Source: Scedosporium boydii
Taxonomy: Eukaryota; Ascomycota; Sordariomycetes; Microascales; Microascaceae
Direction of reading: 5' to 3'
Assembly (NCBI GenBank): GCA_002221725.1
Contig: NJFT01000010.1
Location: 124,001 to 188,000 of the forward strand
DNA: 64,000 bases
Positions within the stretch are counted from its first letter, which is position 1. The number at the start of each line of letters is the position of its first letter. Made by a program: the position numbers and the translations under genes. The notes under the pieces were generated by a model, which saw only the letters and a list, made by a program, of their open reading frames with translations, ran no database searches and was not told where the DNA came from. Shown one piece after another: positions 33,952 through 46,001 of this stretch.

Positions 33952-35310
33952 GGCTTCACATGTATGATACCTGTTGCTTTATGTTACCATGTTATGATAA
34001 GGACACAATTTGGACACAATTTCGAACCCTGTGGGGTGACATGGTTTAATTCCAGTAATGGAAATAGCGACATTACAATCTCTGGGACATCTTCGATCTT
34101 AACGTCCATGCGTAGCTACCCGACCCTGGGCGTAGGGCGATGAAGTCGACACCGTAATATCTACTAGTCAAGTTGCCGCGGTTGGAGAGTCCAACGGAGT
34201 GACCCTGGCAAATCAAGCTCGTGGTCTTCCGCCAGGAATTTCATGAATGTCAGTCACAGTTCTCCTCTCAGAGCCCGCGAGAGACTCTACAAGCTTAGGA
34301 ATTTTTAACACGCATAGGTTGGGCGTCGCACAATCACGGCGGCATCCGAGGTGCACACGCGCCCTCTTTCAGGAACCAGTCGGTTAGGCCGCTAAAGTCC
34401 GGGACCGGAAATGCCTCCGACAACACAGAGGGTGGAGATTTGGCGTCGCAAGGGAGACCACTGTGCTCCTGCAGATCCCTATCAATGAAAAGACGCGTGT
34501 CAGGGTGCGAGACGCGGCCTTTGAGATTTCGACTATCTAATATTCTGAAAACCCTCCCAAAGTAGTTTGTAGCGTCCGGTAGAACGGGGAGGTGAGAATG
34601 GCGCCGACAGGCCCCGGTCTGGGAAGGCCAGGGCTAAGACCTCTATTCACTCGATACCGGTGAGACACGGGTCCGGAAGTCACGTTGTGATGGATACACG
34701 ATAGGAGAACGTGCCATTGTCGAAGCTCTTGCGCCGGAGTTCGGAAGACCTGCTTAATTTGAGCAGGCGTTGCAACTCAATCAACATGTTTTACGACTTG
34801 GTAGCGTTAAGATCTGGCCGGAGAGGCTGTCTCCGCATCGCCTGGTCGTCTGAACCTTTTGCGGATAGGTCGATAGAAGCGGCCAAGAGCGGCAGGGGAA
34901 TGCAGTTTGGCAAGCTCTAACTAGTTGATAGTGATTTCGTGCTCTTAGGCCCTCTGACGGAATAGGGCTAGGCGGCGGCTAACGAGTCGTTACGTGTTAT
35001 GCTTCGTTCGATTGATACAGACTTGTCTTGAGCCCAGACACCTACGCTTTCCGCACACGATATAGTAGAATGCACGACCAAGGAATCTCCTGCAAGATTC
35101 ACGTAGGCCATTCTACAACTTCATATAAACAGGGCAAAGTCGAGATGAGCTCTGGGCATAAAGCTTTGCGCTAGCAGGATCAAACTTTTTCATATTGAAG
35201 AGGTCCAGGGCTCGGTGTTTCATCTCCCTTGCTAATCAAAATATTACCATAACGCAACCCCATTACGATCTTAACCATACCGCTGGGAGTAGCGTACTCA
35301 AAAATGGACA
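33952..35310. other. Convergent intergenic region, 1.36 kb
   Basis: This lies between the 3' ends of the regulator and the MFS transporter. Short frames such as 34711-34920 show no family features. Nothing else is seen. Confidence 0.4.
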
Positions 35311-37047
35311 TTACAAAGTATAGCGGAAATCCGGATGCTTCTCGCCGAGCTTTTGCACGTCCTCCTCCGGAAGTTCCCTTAGATGATCCCTCTTTCCCAT
35401 ATCCCGCTGCTTGTTCTCGTGTCTGGCCCAGAACCACATGTTGCTAGCGGCCAGGATACCGACCACCTGGAAGGCGATGCAAGTGGATATACCGGGGACG
35501 TACTGGGGGCTGTCTTTCGAAGGGTAAACGACGGCCGAGATGATCCCGCCGAGCTGTCCGCAGCTGACGGCGAAGGCCGTGAGGGTCCCTCTCTTGACGG
35601 AGCCGACCACTTGATTGGAGCTAGTTAGGGAATGGTTGTTAGCGGTATACACTTTTTCTTGCCTTCAGAAAAGAACCACGGCCTTCTATTTACTTACCAC
35701 CAGGCGATAACCAGAGGCTGGCAGATGTAGATTCCAATCGACGCGAAATAGAATCCCATGTAGCGCAAATTTCCATTTTTCAGCAGCATGACGATCAAGT
35801 TGCCGACGATGCTAATGGTGTACCCTGCCACGCAGAATATGCCACGCCTCTTGACTTTATCGGACCAGATACCAACGAGGACGGAGACAATACCAGAGGC
35901 AATCCGGGGCGGGGTGGATAAAAGATTTGATTTGAGGCTCGACCAACCAAAGGTTTTGAGCACGGTGGGCTGGAAGACTGAGAGCGAATACGCCGTGACG
36001 CATACGGCCAGATAGAGGACGCCGGCGGTGAGAATCTTCCAGTCCTTGAGACTACGCAGGGCCCCCTTCACGTTCATCTTTTCGTCCTTCCCGGTCTGGT
36101 TGTTGTCAGCCTTGAGTCTCCTGAGAAGCCATTCCTTCTCCTCCGGCTCTAGGAACGTCGAGTCCTCGGGGAACGGGGGTAGGAAGAAGAAGGCGAGAAC
36201 GGCGGCAAAGCACGTAACGCCGCCCTCGATGAAGAAGATCCAGCTCCAGCCGGAGTAGCCGCGGGTGCCGTCCATGGAGCCCAAGCCGGCACCGAGCAAG
36301 CCCGAAATGCTGCCGGCAATGTCATTAGAGACCATGAACCAGGCCATGCGGGTCAGCAGCTCATGACGTTTGTACCAGGAGCCGATTAGGAAGAGGCAGC
36401 CGGGGAACATGCCGGCTTCGAAAACCCCGATGAAGATTCGGGCTGTTAGGAGCCCGCCGAAGCTTTTAGCAAAGCCCGCAAAAGTGACCGAAACTATTGG
36501 TTTGGAATTGTTAGCATATCCTCCCATATAGTCCGAAGGAGAGGGGTATTGGCTATGATTAACTTACGTCCCCATCCTAGGGTAAGGATGGCAATCCAGA
36601 ATCTTGGTTTCACACGGGTTAGGATAATATTGGACGGAATTTCGAATAAAATGTACGGAATGTAGAAAACTATAATGAGCGCAGAAGCGATTAGTCCATT
36701 TGAGAACTAACATAATTGTTGAAAAGAAAGAAAGACAAGTGTGCTTGAGATAACATACCGAGAACCACGATGTTGTAGTCGTATCCTGTCATCTTCAAAT
36801 CCCTTTCCATGTTCCAGAGCCTGGCGTTCCCAATGTTCACCCGGTCAAGAAAGGTGAGAGTGTACAAGAACATGAGCAAAGGAATGAGCCGCATGTCAAT
36901 CTTCCTGAGGACTCTCTTCGCCTCGATGGGGTCCTCAGCCTCGCCGACTGCCCCGTTGTCCTCAATGTGGCCGACATCTTGCTTCTCGAGGACCGAAGGC
37001 TCGCTCGAGGGGCGGCCTGGGGTCTGCTCGGTAACTTGTGCAGCCAT
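35311..37047 (-). CDS. MFS transporter, anion:cation symporter (allantoate/nicotinate permease) family
   Basis: Four exons on the minus strand (36759-37047, 36568-36669, 35698-36493, 35311-35620) give about 498 aa. After a hydrophilic N-terminus, the first transmembrane region RLIPLLMFLYTLTFLDRVNI is a hallmark of the Dal5/TNA1 (ACS) family, followed by NIGNARLWNMERDLKMTG and PSNIILTRVKPRFWI. Later marks include ARIFIGVFEAGMFPG, YKRHELLTRMAWFM, GYSGWSWIFFIEG and a cytoplasmic loop rich in charged residues. About twelve helices are expected. Members import small organic acids such as allantoate, nicotinate, pantothenate or aromatic acids across the plasma membrane. Divergent to the FAD monooxygenase, it is a good candidate importer for the cluster's substrate. 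Confidence 0.92.
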
Positions 37048-37980
37048 GGTTTCGAAGGGGACTTCTTACTCAACAGAGTAATAGGAAACTGAGTGGAGGT
37101 CCCAGAAATAAAAAAAACAAGAGCCCAAGTTCCTCAGGTAAGAGATTGAGGATGGTGGACAATCACGGCACAAAGGGAGTTTCTTTCAAAAAAATGACAG
37201 CAGTTCTCCCGGCCTATATACCCTTGAGATAAAAATGCGACCGGCCGGGCAACCTAGTTTGCCAAAGAGCTGCAAGATGGCGGATGAGCTTCGTTACATC
37301 ACCTTGCTGCCCATGTAGATAACCTCTTCCCCATGGGGTAAATCTGGGGTATAATTTCCCTATGTGAGCTTTCCCCGCGCGGTGCGAGCAGGGGGTTGCT
37401 ATCCTACTTTACAGGCTACAGCAGAAGAAATGAGCGACCATGTTTCCAAGAACGTCTTAGCGTCCCTGGCAGGAAGCATGCATCCGAACACTAAAATGTT
37501 ATCCCGGATAGGAGCTTTCACGTCCACCGCCAAAATCAGGAAACTTGACTCCGACTCCGCATCTCCAACCCTGGAATTAACAAGCTGAGTGTGTAAGATG
37601 GAATGTAGGGGCCATTCGGGTATCTGGCAGGACACGGCCTCCTGGTGCTGCTATCCGGTGGCCACCCACTCGCCCCGACCACTCCTCAATTACGAGTCGA
37701 TGGCGGACGGTGGGGCAGAGAGTGTCAATTAGACTCTCGGAAGAGGAACTCTTTCCTCCTTAGCATCACCTAACTTTTCTCTTCTGTTCGTAAGATCCCT
37801 AGATATAAATCCGATAGTGATTTCTTCGAATTCAATCGTCTGAAAGAGCACCAAGACACCTTGAGATATCACCTTCATCCACACTGATATCTTCTAACGG
37901 CCCTCTAATCTCTCTTTTTCTGTTCGCAATATATCAAGTATTTGCCGAAGTTTCTCGGAGTCTTCTCTGCTAAGTCCAAG
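37048..37980. promoter_or_regulatory. Shared divergent promoter of transporter and FAD monooxygenase
   Basis: Two GC-rich palindromes are visible: CCGGCCGG at 37241-37248 and CCCCATGGGG at 37329-37338. The first has back-to-back CGG-type half-sites suited to a zinc-cluster factor. A TATATA element is near 37215. Binding is not shown. Confidence 0.4.
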
Positions 37981-39354
37981 ATGCCTCACGCTTCCAGGTC
38001 TCTCAACATTGTCATCGTTGGAGCCGGCCTTGGCGGCCTCGCCGCAGGACTTGCTCTCCAGACTGACGGCCACAAAGTCACTATTCTCGATTCGGCTCCC
38101 GAATTCGGCGAGGTACGTTTCTATTCACTTTATCTACATTTCGACAGCCTTTGACTTCCCGTACTGTTACTTACGCCGGTGTGTGTTTTCGCCATTCCCT
38201 AGGTCGGGGCGGGCATTAGGGTCCCACCCAACTCGTCGCGTCTTCTTGCGCGCTGGGGAGTTGACTTGGAGGGCATGAAAAAGTCCATCTCCAAGCGCTA
38301 CCATTTCGTCCGATGGCAGGACGGCAACACCATCGTCAAGCTTCCGTTTGATAAGATTGTCGAGACCCACGGTGCGCCGTACTATCTCGTCCATCGAGCC
38401 GACCTCCACAAAGCGCTCCTAGACGCCGCCTCGAGGGCAGCGGTCAAAGTTCTTACCAACAAGCGAATAACCTCGTTCGACTTCGATGCCCCGAGCGCCA
38501 CCACCGACGACGGCGAGGTCTTCAAGGCCGACCTCGTCGTCGCAGCGGATGGCATCAAGTCCATCTGCCGTCCGCTCTTGACGGGCAAGCCTGACGTCCC
38601 CAGAGACACGGGCGACGTCGCTTACAGAATCTTGATTCCCGGCGAAAAGCTCCTGGCGGACCCCGAGCTGGCCGATCTCATCACCGAGCCGTGCACGACG
38701 TCTTGGTGCGGTCCCGACGCCCACCTCGTCGGATATCCCATCCGGAATGGCGAGATGTACAACATTGTCGTGTGCGCGACCTCGTACAACGAGACCACGG
38801 ACGAGGCATGGGTCGTCAAAGGCGACAACTCCGAACTGTGCGAGCGCTTCTCCAAGTGGGAACCCCGCGTCCAGAAGTTGTGCGCGCTGACGGGCGATTT
38901 CCTCAAATGGCGGCTGTGCGACCTGCCCGATCTCACTCGCTGGGTCCACCCCGCCGGCAAAGTCGTCCTGCTCGGCGATTCCTGCCACCCCATGCTTCCC
39001 TACCTGGCCCAGGGCGCAGCTCAGGCTTTCGAGGATGCTGCCACCCTCCGTCAGGTGTTGGCCCGCGGCGAAGATCTCTCGGCGGCCCTCAAGAAGTACG
39101 AGCAGATCAGGATGCCTCGAGCTAGCCTCGTGCAGGCCAAGACCAGGGAGCACCAGTACATCCTGCACATCGATGACGGGGAGGAGCAGGCAATCCGCGA
39201 CGAGAAGATGAAGCTCAACGCCTCGGAGAATCCCGTCTTCTGGGGCTACGACGATCGCCGGCAGTGGCTGTTTAGCCACGACGCCGAGAACCTTGCGAAA
39301 GAGGGTGCAAACTGGAAGGATGGATTGAACGGAAGCGCGATCCGCTCACACTAA
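37981..39354 (+). CDS. FAD-dependent aromatic monooxygenase (salicylate hydroxylase-like)
   Basis: Exons 37981-38112 and 38203-39354 (90-nt intron) give about 427 aa. The FAD dinucleotide fold is IVIVGAGLGGLAAGLALQTD, the second conserved DG motif is VVAADGIKSICRPLL, and the GD motif is VVLLGDSCHPMLPYLAQGAA. This order and length match class A flavoprotein hydroxylases of the salicylate hydroxylase / 6-hydroxynicotinate monooxygenase group, which use NAD(P)H and O2 to hydroxylate an aromatic ring, often with decarboxylation. It would act downstream of benzoate-type products of the neighbouring genes or feed ring cleavage. The ring-cleavage dioxygenase itself is not in the window. No signal peptide or membrane anchor is seen. 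Confidence 0.92.
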
Positions 39355-40673
39355 ACAGAGATAAAGCAAAGATGTGTTAGAAAGTAATCTAGTTTTCAAA
39401 TATATATGAATATGTCGTCTCAGTTACTACTCTTCAATTTTGATTCGATGTGTAAAATTAGTCGAATCTGCTCCCACGAGAGCTAGGGGAAGCAGGATGC
39501 TGGCTATTACGCGAGCCGTACAGGAGGTGGCAACCCCCCTTCTAGGTTTCCGGTCCCTCTCCGTCATTTCCCCTATTAGCACTAAAACATTAAGCCGGTT
39601 TCAGGGAGTATTTGATAGCAGATGCAGGGAAAACTATCGTGGTAAATTGCACAGACCGAACTACCGAACTACGGAACCAAACGTCTCCGACTTCAGGACA
39701 TTGTCACCCATGGACTCTTCCTCTCTAGAACCTAGTTGCCAGCGCTCCCCATCCGTATCCAGGAAGGATAGCATTCTGTACGTCCGGAATCGGGATCGCA
39801 GACAATCTCTTTAAACCCTGAATAAACTTGTGCACCAGTTTAGCCCGTTTTTCTCATTGCTGTTCGTGGCAGTCACAATCATTTTTCATCGCAAGAGACT
39901 GTCCGGCCGCTTGGTGTTCTATTTAACATCATGGGTGTCACGACTTTTCCCCTTGCAGTATCGTTGTCCCACGTCTGGAGCATTTCGCTCAGATCGTGGC
40001 GGTAACCTAGACGGCCGCGGTCTCGTGCAGAAAGATATGTGTCAAAAGGGTTCCACACATCCTGATCCTCGGGGCCATCACTTTGACTCCTTAACTAAGG
40101 ACGTCAAAGGAAGAAAGGATTAGATTAATAGTCGCTACATCTCCCTGATGGAGGGGAGCAAGCCACTCCGCTGTTGTGACCTAAATCCCTCCCCAAGTGG
40201 TTGGAGACATAACGAAAGACCCTGTTGGCAGCCCACCACGGATGAATAGCCTACCATTCAAATCCTTGGCGAAGATACAGATGCTAACCATCGATACACA
40301 AAATAAAGTGAAGGTGCCTCTCACAAGAAGGGAAGGTTGGCTGGCTTCCCGAGGGCAAAGATACCAAATGAAACGGCTATCCTCTTTTAATAAAAGTCCA
40401 ACATCTATAACACCTCTACCTTCTCGATGGCCAGCGTCAAGTTAAGTGCGTGCAAGACTTGACTTGAAGAGCAGACGGCTAGTTGATGAAGTGTCTTCCT
40501 TAGAACTCTACCTAACTAGAAAAGCGTGTAGAAAAGGCCACAAGAGATTTGCATAAGACCACTATCGTCCGATTGGAATCCCATGCGAATAAAAAGAAAG
40601 TAAAAAGCAATACAAATTCTAAGATGGGCCTCGAGCCGTAATCAACTTCTTCAAGTATCACGACAGGTCTGCC
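39355..40673. other. Convergent intergenic region, 1.3 kb
   Basis: This lies between the ends of the monooxygenase and the methyltransferase. The frame at 39440-39814 has no family resemblance and unusual composition for a gene here; nothing is supported. Confidence 0.4.
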
Positions 40674-42522
40674 CTATGCATTTAGAGGCTTTCGTCCCCA
40701 GACGACCTTCTGGCGGTAGTATGAGTGAACCTCCGGCGACCGGATTGCCTTCCGGACATGAGCTGCGAAGACGGAAACTTCTTGGGCGGTCCAGCCTATG
40801 GTAGTCGCTGGGTATAGGATGTATCCTTCGGTGTCGTTCTCAAGGACGAGCTGGGCGTATTGGCCGATTTCCTTGAGTTTCTCGTCCTTAGGCCAGGACC
40901 CAACGGGGGTCTAGAAACATGGAGGCAAATCGAGATTAGCAGACATGACGGAAAAGGACAGTGGTGAGATAGGAGACGAAAAAGAGCCCTTTGGAGTTCG
41001 TACCTTGTAGTTGGCCTCATCAATTTCTACAAAGCCCGCTGCCTGCATCGCCTTCTTCTGCGCCTCGTCGGGCACAATGGTAAAGGGCCTGCCGATACTC
41101 TCGCCGAAATTGATAAAGAGTTTGCCCCACTGGCCCAGCGCAGAGGTCTCTGACACGGTGTTGTCGTCGCTTTCGACGATGGCGGCGCCCTCGAAGCTTT
41201 CCAGGTAGCCCCCGGGCTTCAGGGCCTTGTAGGCTTCAGTGAAGACAGCCTCCCAGTCACTGACGCTGCCTATTAACCATCGGATATGGATGTAGTCGAA
41301 GGTTCCAGGCTCGAAGGTCCAGTCTCGAGTGCAGTCCTCGATCTCACTGTTCAAATATCAAGAGGGTCAGCTTAACATGCACGCACATATTCTCCGCTAA
41401 TTTCCCCGCAACCGGGTTTCAAGAGGCGCTTTAATTTGGAAGGGGGGGGACAAAACATACAACTTCAAGTTCGGTGGTACCCAAGTAGGTTGAATGGGAG
41501 AAATGTCGGTTCCAATCACTTCAATATTGGGATGCTCATCGGCGAAGTCGCTAATGCAAGTCAGCTGACGGCGGCGAGTTATGAGATGAGAAGAATAGAA
41601 TTGTCATACATGGCCCAGGTTCCTAGGTTGAGGGTAGAATCGCCGGTTAGTCGAGTTGACAGAGTGAACAATGCTGAAAATGGGAGAGGGGATGTTCCAT
41701 ACCCGTTCCGGTGCCGACATCAAGGACTTTCTGTTTTCCGAGTCGGAGATTAGGATAATCAGCAAGAGGTTATTAGTGGGGGGAGAAGGTAAGGCCCTTG
41801 TACACACCTGAATCTTGTCGGTGTCCAGTGGAGCTTTGAACAGCTTACCGCCGATCAAGAGTGTGAGAACGTGGTGGCTACGTGAAGAAGGAAGGTATGG
41901 TCAGCCATCCGCATAGATGTTGATGAACATGCGGAAGAACGGCGGGGAGAGCTTCTCACTTGATGTCCATCGAATCGTTCTGCTGTGAGTCGTTCGAGGC
42001 CCTGTGTTACCTCGGAAACACTTTCCGTCAGCGCTCCATTGATCATCAGTTCGGCACCTCCCGAAAAAGCACGTGGCTTTGCGCCATGGTTCGGCAGTGC
42101 AATGCCGTTCGATCGGGGCTCAGTGACATTCCTACCAGTAGCTTGCATTGCCGACCTCGCTATGATAGGTCCTGCCGTGGATCTTACGGTACTTGAGGAT
42201 GCTGGAGGTCAGAGAGTCGGTCGAGGTGCCGGCGCTCCCAATTGACGCGGCGTCGCTGTTGTCCACCTCGTGTTCCTAGGGCCAAGCATGTCAGATCACC
42301 CCGGTGTCTCCGCTTCCTATGGGTTCTGTGAATCGGTAGTATTCTCATACGCACCTCTGCCGTGTCGACCCAGTGCTGGGCGGGAAGGATCCCCGCAATC
42401 GTTGCGGGCTGGGGGGAGGTCTCCTTGGGCAATCCTGGTCTCGACCCCTTGGGGGAAGTGGAGGGGGATTTGCTGGCCTTCGCGGGCGCCGCATCGGCAG
42501 AAGGGGATGTCCCGGAGGTCAT
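40674..42522 (-). CDS. LaeA-like SAM-dependent methyltransferase
   Basis: Nine exons (42355-42522, 42136-42275, 41960-42001, 41808-41877, 41703-41730, 41610-41622, 41461-41550, 41004-41346, 40674-40910) sum to 376 aa in frame. The sequence follows the LaeA/TAM family: [43 protein letters not shown] motif [41 protein letters not shown], and [20 protein letters not shown]. The N-terminal 55 residues are low-complexity Ser/Pro/Lys. The ATG at 42522 is preferred. LaeA itself is a global nuclear regulator of secondary metabolism; most paralogues have unknown substrates, and cluster-associated ones may methylate small molecules. A 13-nt exon (41610-41622) is needed to keep motif I intact. Confidence 0.88.
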
Positions 42523-43103
42523 TTTAAGAAAACTATCCAGAATATGCCTACTATTTACTTTCACAGCTGTTGGACGGATGGATAGACGTCAAAAGCTGGA
42601 TGCTTTCGAAAGCGACGCTTGGGGGGTTGAGTTCAGGGATCAGGATTGCGGAATGTGATGGGCGGGTAGAGCCGTAATTAGCGTGAGGGCTAAAAGGAGT
42701 AAAAACTTGGAGGAGGGGAAACAAAATGTCTGCCCATGTTTTACCAACGATTTGCGTATGCTGTTTCGAGGTGTGTATGCAGGGAAGTTTGTCCCACCTG
42801 CGATCCCGGAAGCAACATCCGCATCCGCGAGCAGCGCCCTGGCTCAAGTCGCCTGCGGGTGCGAATTGGACCAGGGTTGTGGGGGACAATGTTTGCCAAG
42901 GACGAAGTTGTTTCGATGTATACCAATGAGGTATTTTTTTTTATGAATCGATTCCTCCCTTGGTCCTCGACTCTGACTGCAAGCGAGCGGTATCTTGGCA
43001 GCATATTGGACTCAGTTCATTCCCAAATTAAGAAGACATCAAATTATTATTACTTCGGACTCTAATTGCAATGTTCGATCTCCTGTGCGACTGGCTCACA
43101 TAT
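42523..43103. other. Intergenic region between two minus-strand genes
   Basis: This holds the promoter of the methyltransferase and the 3' end of the M20 hydrolase. Overlapping frames at 42680-43065 lack family features. Confidence 0.35.
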
Positions 43104-44667
43104 TCACCCTTGCCTCATCCGGTCGTACTCTACAACCGCATCCAACAATGCCTGCGCGCCAATGGCACTAGGAAGAAGAAATAGTCAGCAGAATCCAGGT
43201 CTAGTAGAATTAACATCATGGTTGAGATGGATGGACTTGCCAATCTTCGGGGCTGCAGTATTCTTCCGGGTGATGGCTGACTCCCTCTCGGCAAGGAACA
43301 AAGATCATGGCTGTTGGACATCGCCTGCTGGTGTTGACGCTATCATGGCCAGCTCCGCTCGTGATATACGCCCAGCCATCCGGGCCGACGAGGGAGTTTG
43401 CTGCGCTTTCAACTGCTGCGATGCAGCCCTTGTCAAATTTTGCGGCGGGTGAATCCGTGTCCAGAGTCCAACTTAGCTCTACACCCTTACCATCTTGACG
43501 GGCAATTTCTGTGAAAGATCTCAGACATCTCTCTTGCATTTCTGCAATTACCTGGTCGTCCGGATGTCGGACGTCAAGCGTGAAAATGACCTCAGACGCG
43601 ACGGTGTTCGTTGAGGAGCTGGCCGGCATCTTGACAACGCCTGTCGATGCCAAGGCACTGAGCTCCTTGGCGATGGCGTTTGACGATGCGATCATTTTTG
43701 CCGCAGCGAGCAACGGATCGCGCCTCGAAGCCAGCGGCGTAGTTCCTGTATGGGCGTCTCGCCCGGTAATTTTAAAGGTATACCACCGATATGCTTGTGC
43801 TCCTAAGACGACGCCGATTCGCTTACCCGTTTCCTCTAAGATCGGCCCTTGCTCTATGTGTAGTTCAAAGTGAGCGCCCAAGGGGAATGCGTCGTGGTAA
43901 CATGCCGTTGATCCGACAAGGTTGTGTCTCTCAAGCTCTGCGTTGACAGCGAAGGATGGATCAAAGATGTCGGTCAGCTCCAAAGCTTTCTCGACTGGGG
44001 CTACCCCGGACCAAACAGCCGATGCCATCATCGACATAGGAAAACGGGCGCCTTCCTCACTGTTCTACGTTAGACTCGGGGTCCTAGAATGAGAATATCG
44101 AGAGAGTAAACTAGTCACTGACTTCGTCCAATTGACTGCGCCAACATCGAATTTGGTTTCGTGTCCGCCCTCATTGAGTGTGCGGAGCACCTCGACTGCG
44201 GAAATAACACCGAGAATCCCATCGTACCGACCACCCCGGGGCTGAGTATCCAGGTGGCTCCCCATCGCAGTCATCGGAGCCGGTGACCGCAGAGACCCGG
44301 GCTTTCGAGCAAACATGTTGCCCAATTGGTCGAGGGTAACTTCGCAGCCAAGAGCCCTAGTCTCCTCTGCGAACCAGCGCCTCACGCGAGCGTCTTCGTC
44401 GGAAAGGGCCAATCTACTCATGCCCGTTTCATTTGGTCCACTGGCGTCGAATTTAGCATTCGCGTTTTTTTTCTGTCGTCTGATTTCAAATTCGGGTGAT
44501 GATACATGCCTTCCATATCGATTAGCAGCTCCCCATTGACAGGTATGGTGAAGAGTCTCCTGGAGACGGTCGGAGTTTATTTTCAAAGCGGAGAAGCGTG
44601 CGTGTGAGGTGGAGAGGAATCGTCGGAGTGGGCGAGGGACCGCAAATTTTTGGATTGAGAGCCTCAT
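43104..44667 (-). CDS. M20-family N-carbamoyl-L-amino-acid hydrolase / allantoate amidohydrolase-like
   Basis: Four exons (44510-44667, 44123-44440, 43241-44059, 43104-43167) give about 452 aa. The N-terminus (MRLSIQKFAVPRPLRRFLST) is basic and looks like a mitochondrial presequence. Metal and substrate motifs include CQWGAANRYG, ETGMSRLALSDED, the His/Asp pair of AMGSHLDTQPRGGRYDG, the Glu of NEEGARFPMSM, HIEQGPILEETG, GRDAHTGTTPLASRRDP, AGHDSVNT and the late His of HHPEEYCSPED. Such enzymes hydrolyse carbamoyl groups of N-carbamoyl amino acids, ureidopropionate or allantoate using a dinuclear metal centre. Two of the three introns begin with GC instead of GT (44441-44509 and 43168-43240); without splicing them the family sequence is interrupted. 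Confidence 0.88.
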
Positions 44668-46001
44668 ATTAATGACCGTATTTACTGGCGGGACGTGAAA
44701 AATATCGACAAGGCTACGCTACAACTCCAGCTTGGAAAGTGCATCGACTTGCGATAGTGTCAAGGCGTGAGGGGAAGATCAGTTCATCAGTAACAGAACT
44801 TGGACACGGGCAACTGAAAAACCACCGGAACCAGACTTGCGTGGAAGCTGCCGTTACAGTTGCGACGCTTCATGCTCACACGTAATAGCCCGACGGAACC
44901 CGGCCGTCCCGGTCAGTCTTTTCTGCTTTTAACCCCGCCATAAAAGCCAACAAAGCCACGGCCGCGTCTTCGGACTTGGAGTGAACCACCTCCCGCAGAG
45001 TTCACTGATTTGATCATTGACGTGCTCCGAACCGTATACATCTAGCGGCTAGGCCTGTTTTGGTGTTCGCTTCGGGTAGATGGAAGCAAGGAAATGCGGA
45101 CTTCGTACATTACCACAATATAGATACCTGTTCTTACCCTAAAATAATCTCATCGCTTAATATTAGTTAAAAACGAGCGGCAACCAACCCTGGCGGCAAG
45201 ATTTCCGTTGTGCGTGTGTTCTCCTATGTTCTCCTCTTCCGACTTCGGGAGAGAGGAGGCGGGCTCCGGAGTCGATGACTATGATATGAAACCCTAACCA
45301 ACGGACTCTCCACATGGTAAGAGGAAGATGCACTACGGAGTCGTCAATAAGGAGCCCGAGCTCATCGAAATCGCCGAAGTTGAAGTCCACCTTCTGCCAC
45401 CTCAGATACACAGTCGGGCTGTAACAACCTGAGATGGTTATCAATGCCCTGCGCCAAGCTGCCACATTCAATCAAAGAGACGAATGGCCACCCTTGATCC
45501 TTTGTACAACTTTCATTTTTTGCATGAAAGTATCCCGATATGGTGATATTCCTAGAGCATTGTCGTCAGTTCATCAAAGAGAGACTTGGCGAGAATTCAG
45601 GTTACATTAGAGGCTTGCTTGGTAAGGCGCGTAGACAATGGATTTCTACTCCCCCTTCAATGAGACAGGCGAATTCAAAGACATCAAAGGCATTTATGGA
45701 TGCGATTGTATAGTTCCAACATGGTCCTTATGCCACGCCTAGTCTTCAATGACTGACCGCGGCTATGGTTGACAGGATAATGAACAGCCGTGCAGCGAGC
45801 AATGAAGGATGTTGGACTTTCATGATCTTTGTAACGCGTAATATGAAGGACAAGGAAGTCCCGCGTTCCAAAACGAAATATAAACTTCCTGGTCGCCCCG
45901 AGACGAACTTGGAGAACATAACACTATCTTCTATTCTCCATTCTACATTCTCCATCCATCACCACCTTTCGCATCTCTTCATCATACATTCCACTACAAC
46001 C
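44668..46001. other. Divergent intergenic region, 1.3 kb
   Basis: This lies between the M20 hydrolase (minus) and the small repeat-bearing protein (plus). An ORF at 45163-45471 minus shows nothing recognisable. A C/T- and ATTC-rich leader at 45925-46000 precedes the ATG at 46002. Confidence 0.4.

Noticed and set aside
38419..39279. 286-codon frame antisense to the FAD monooxygenase
   Set aside because: Shadow frame caused by GC-rich codon usage of the sense gene.
43168..43240. Treating the GC-start segments of the M20 gene as disabling mutations
   Set aside because: Both match the GC-AG intron pattern, have good acceptors and restore exact family sequence, so a functional gene is the simpler reading.
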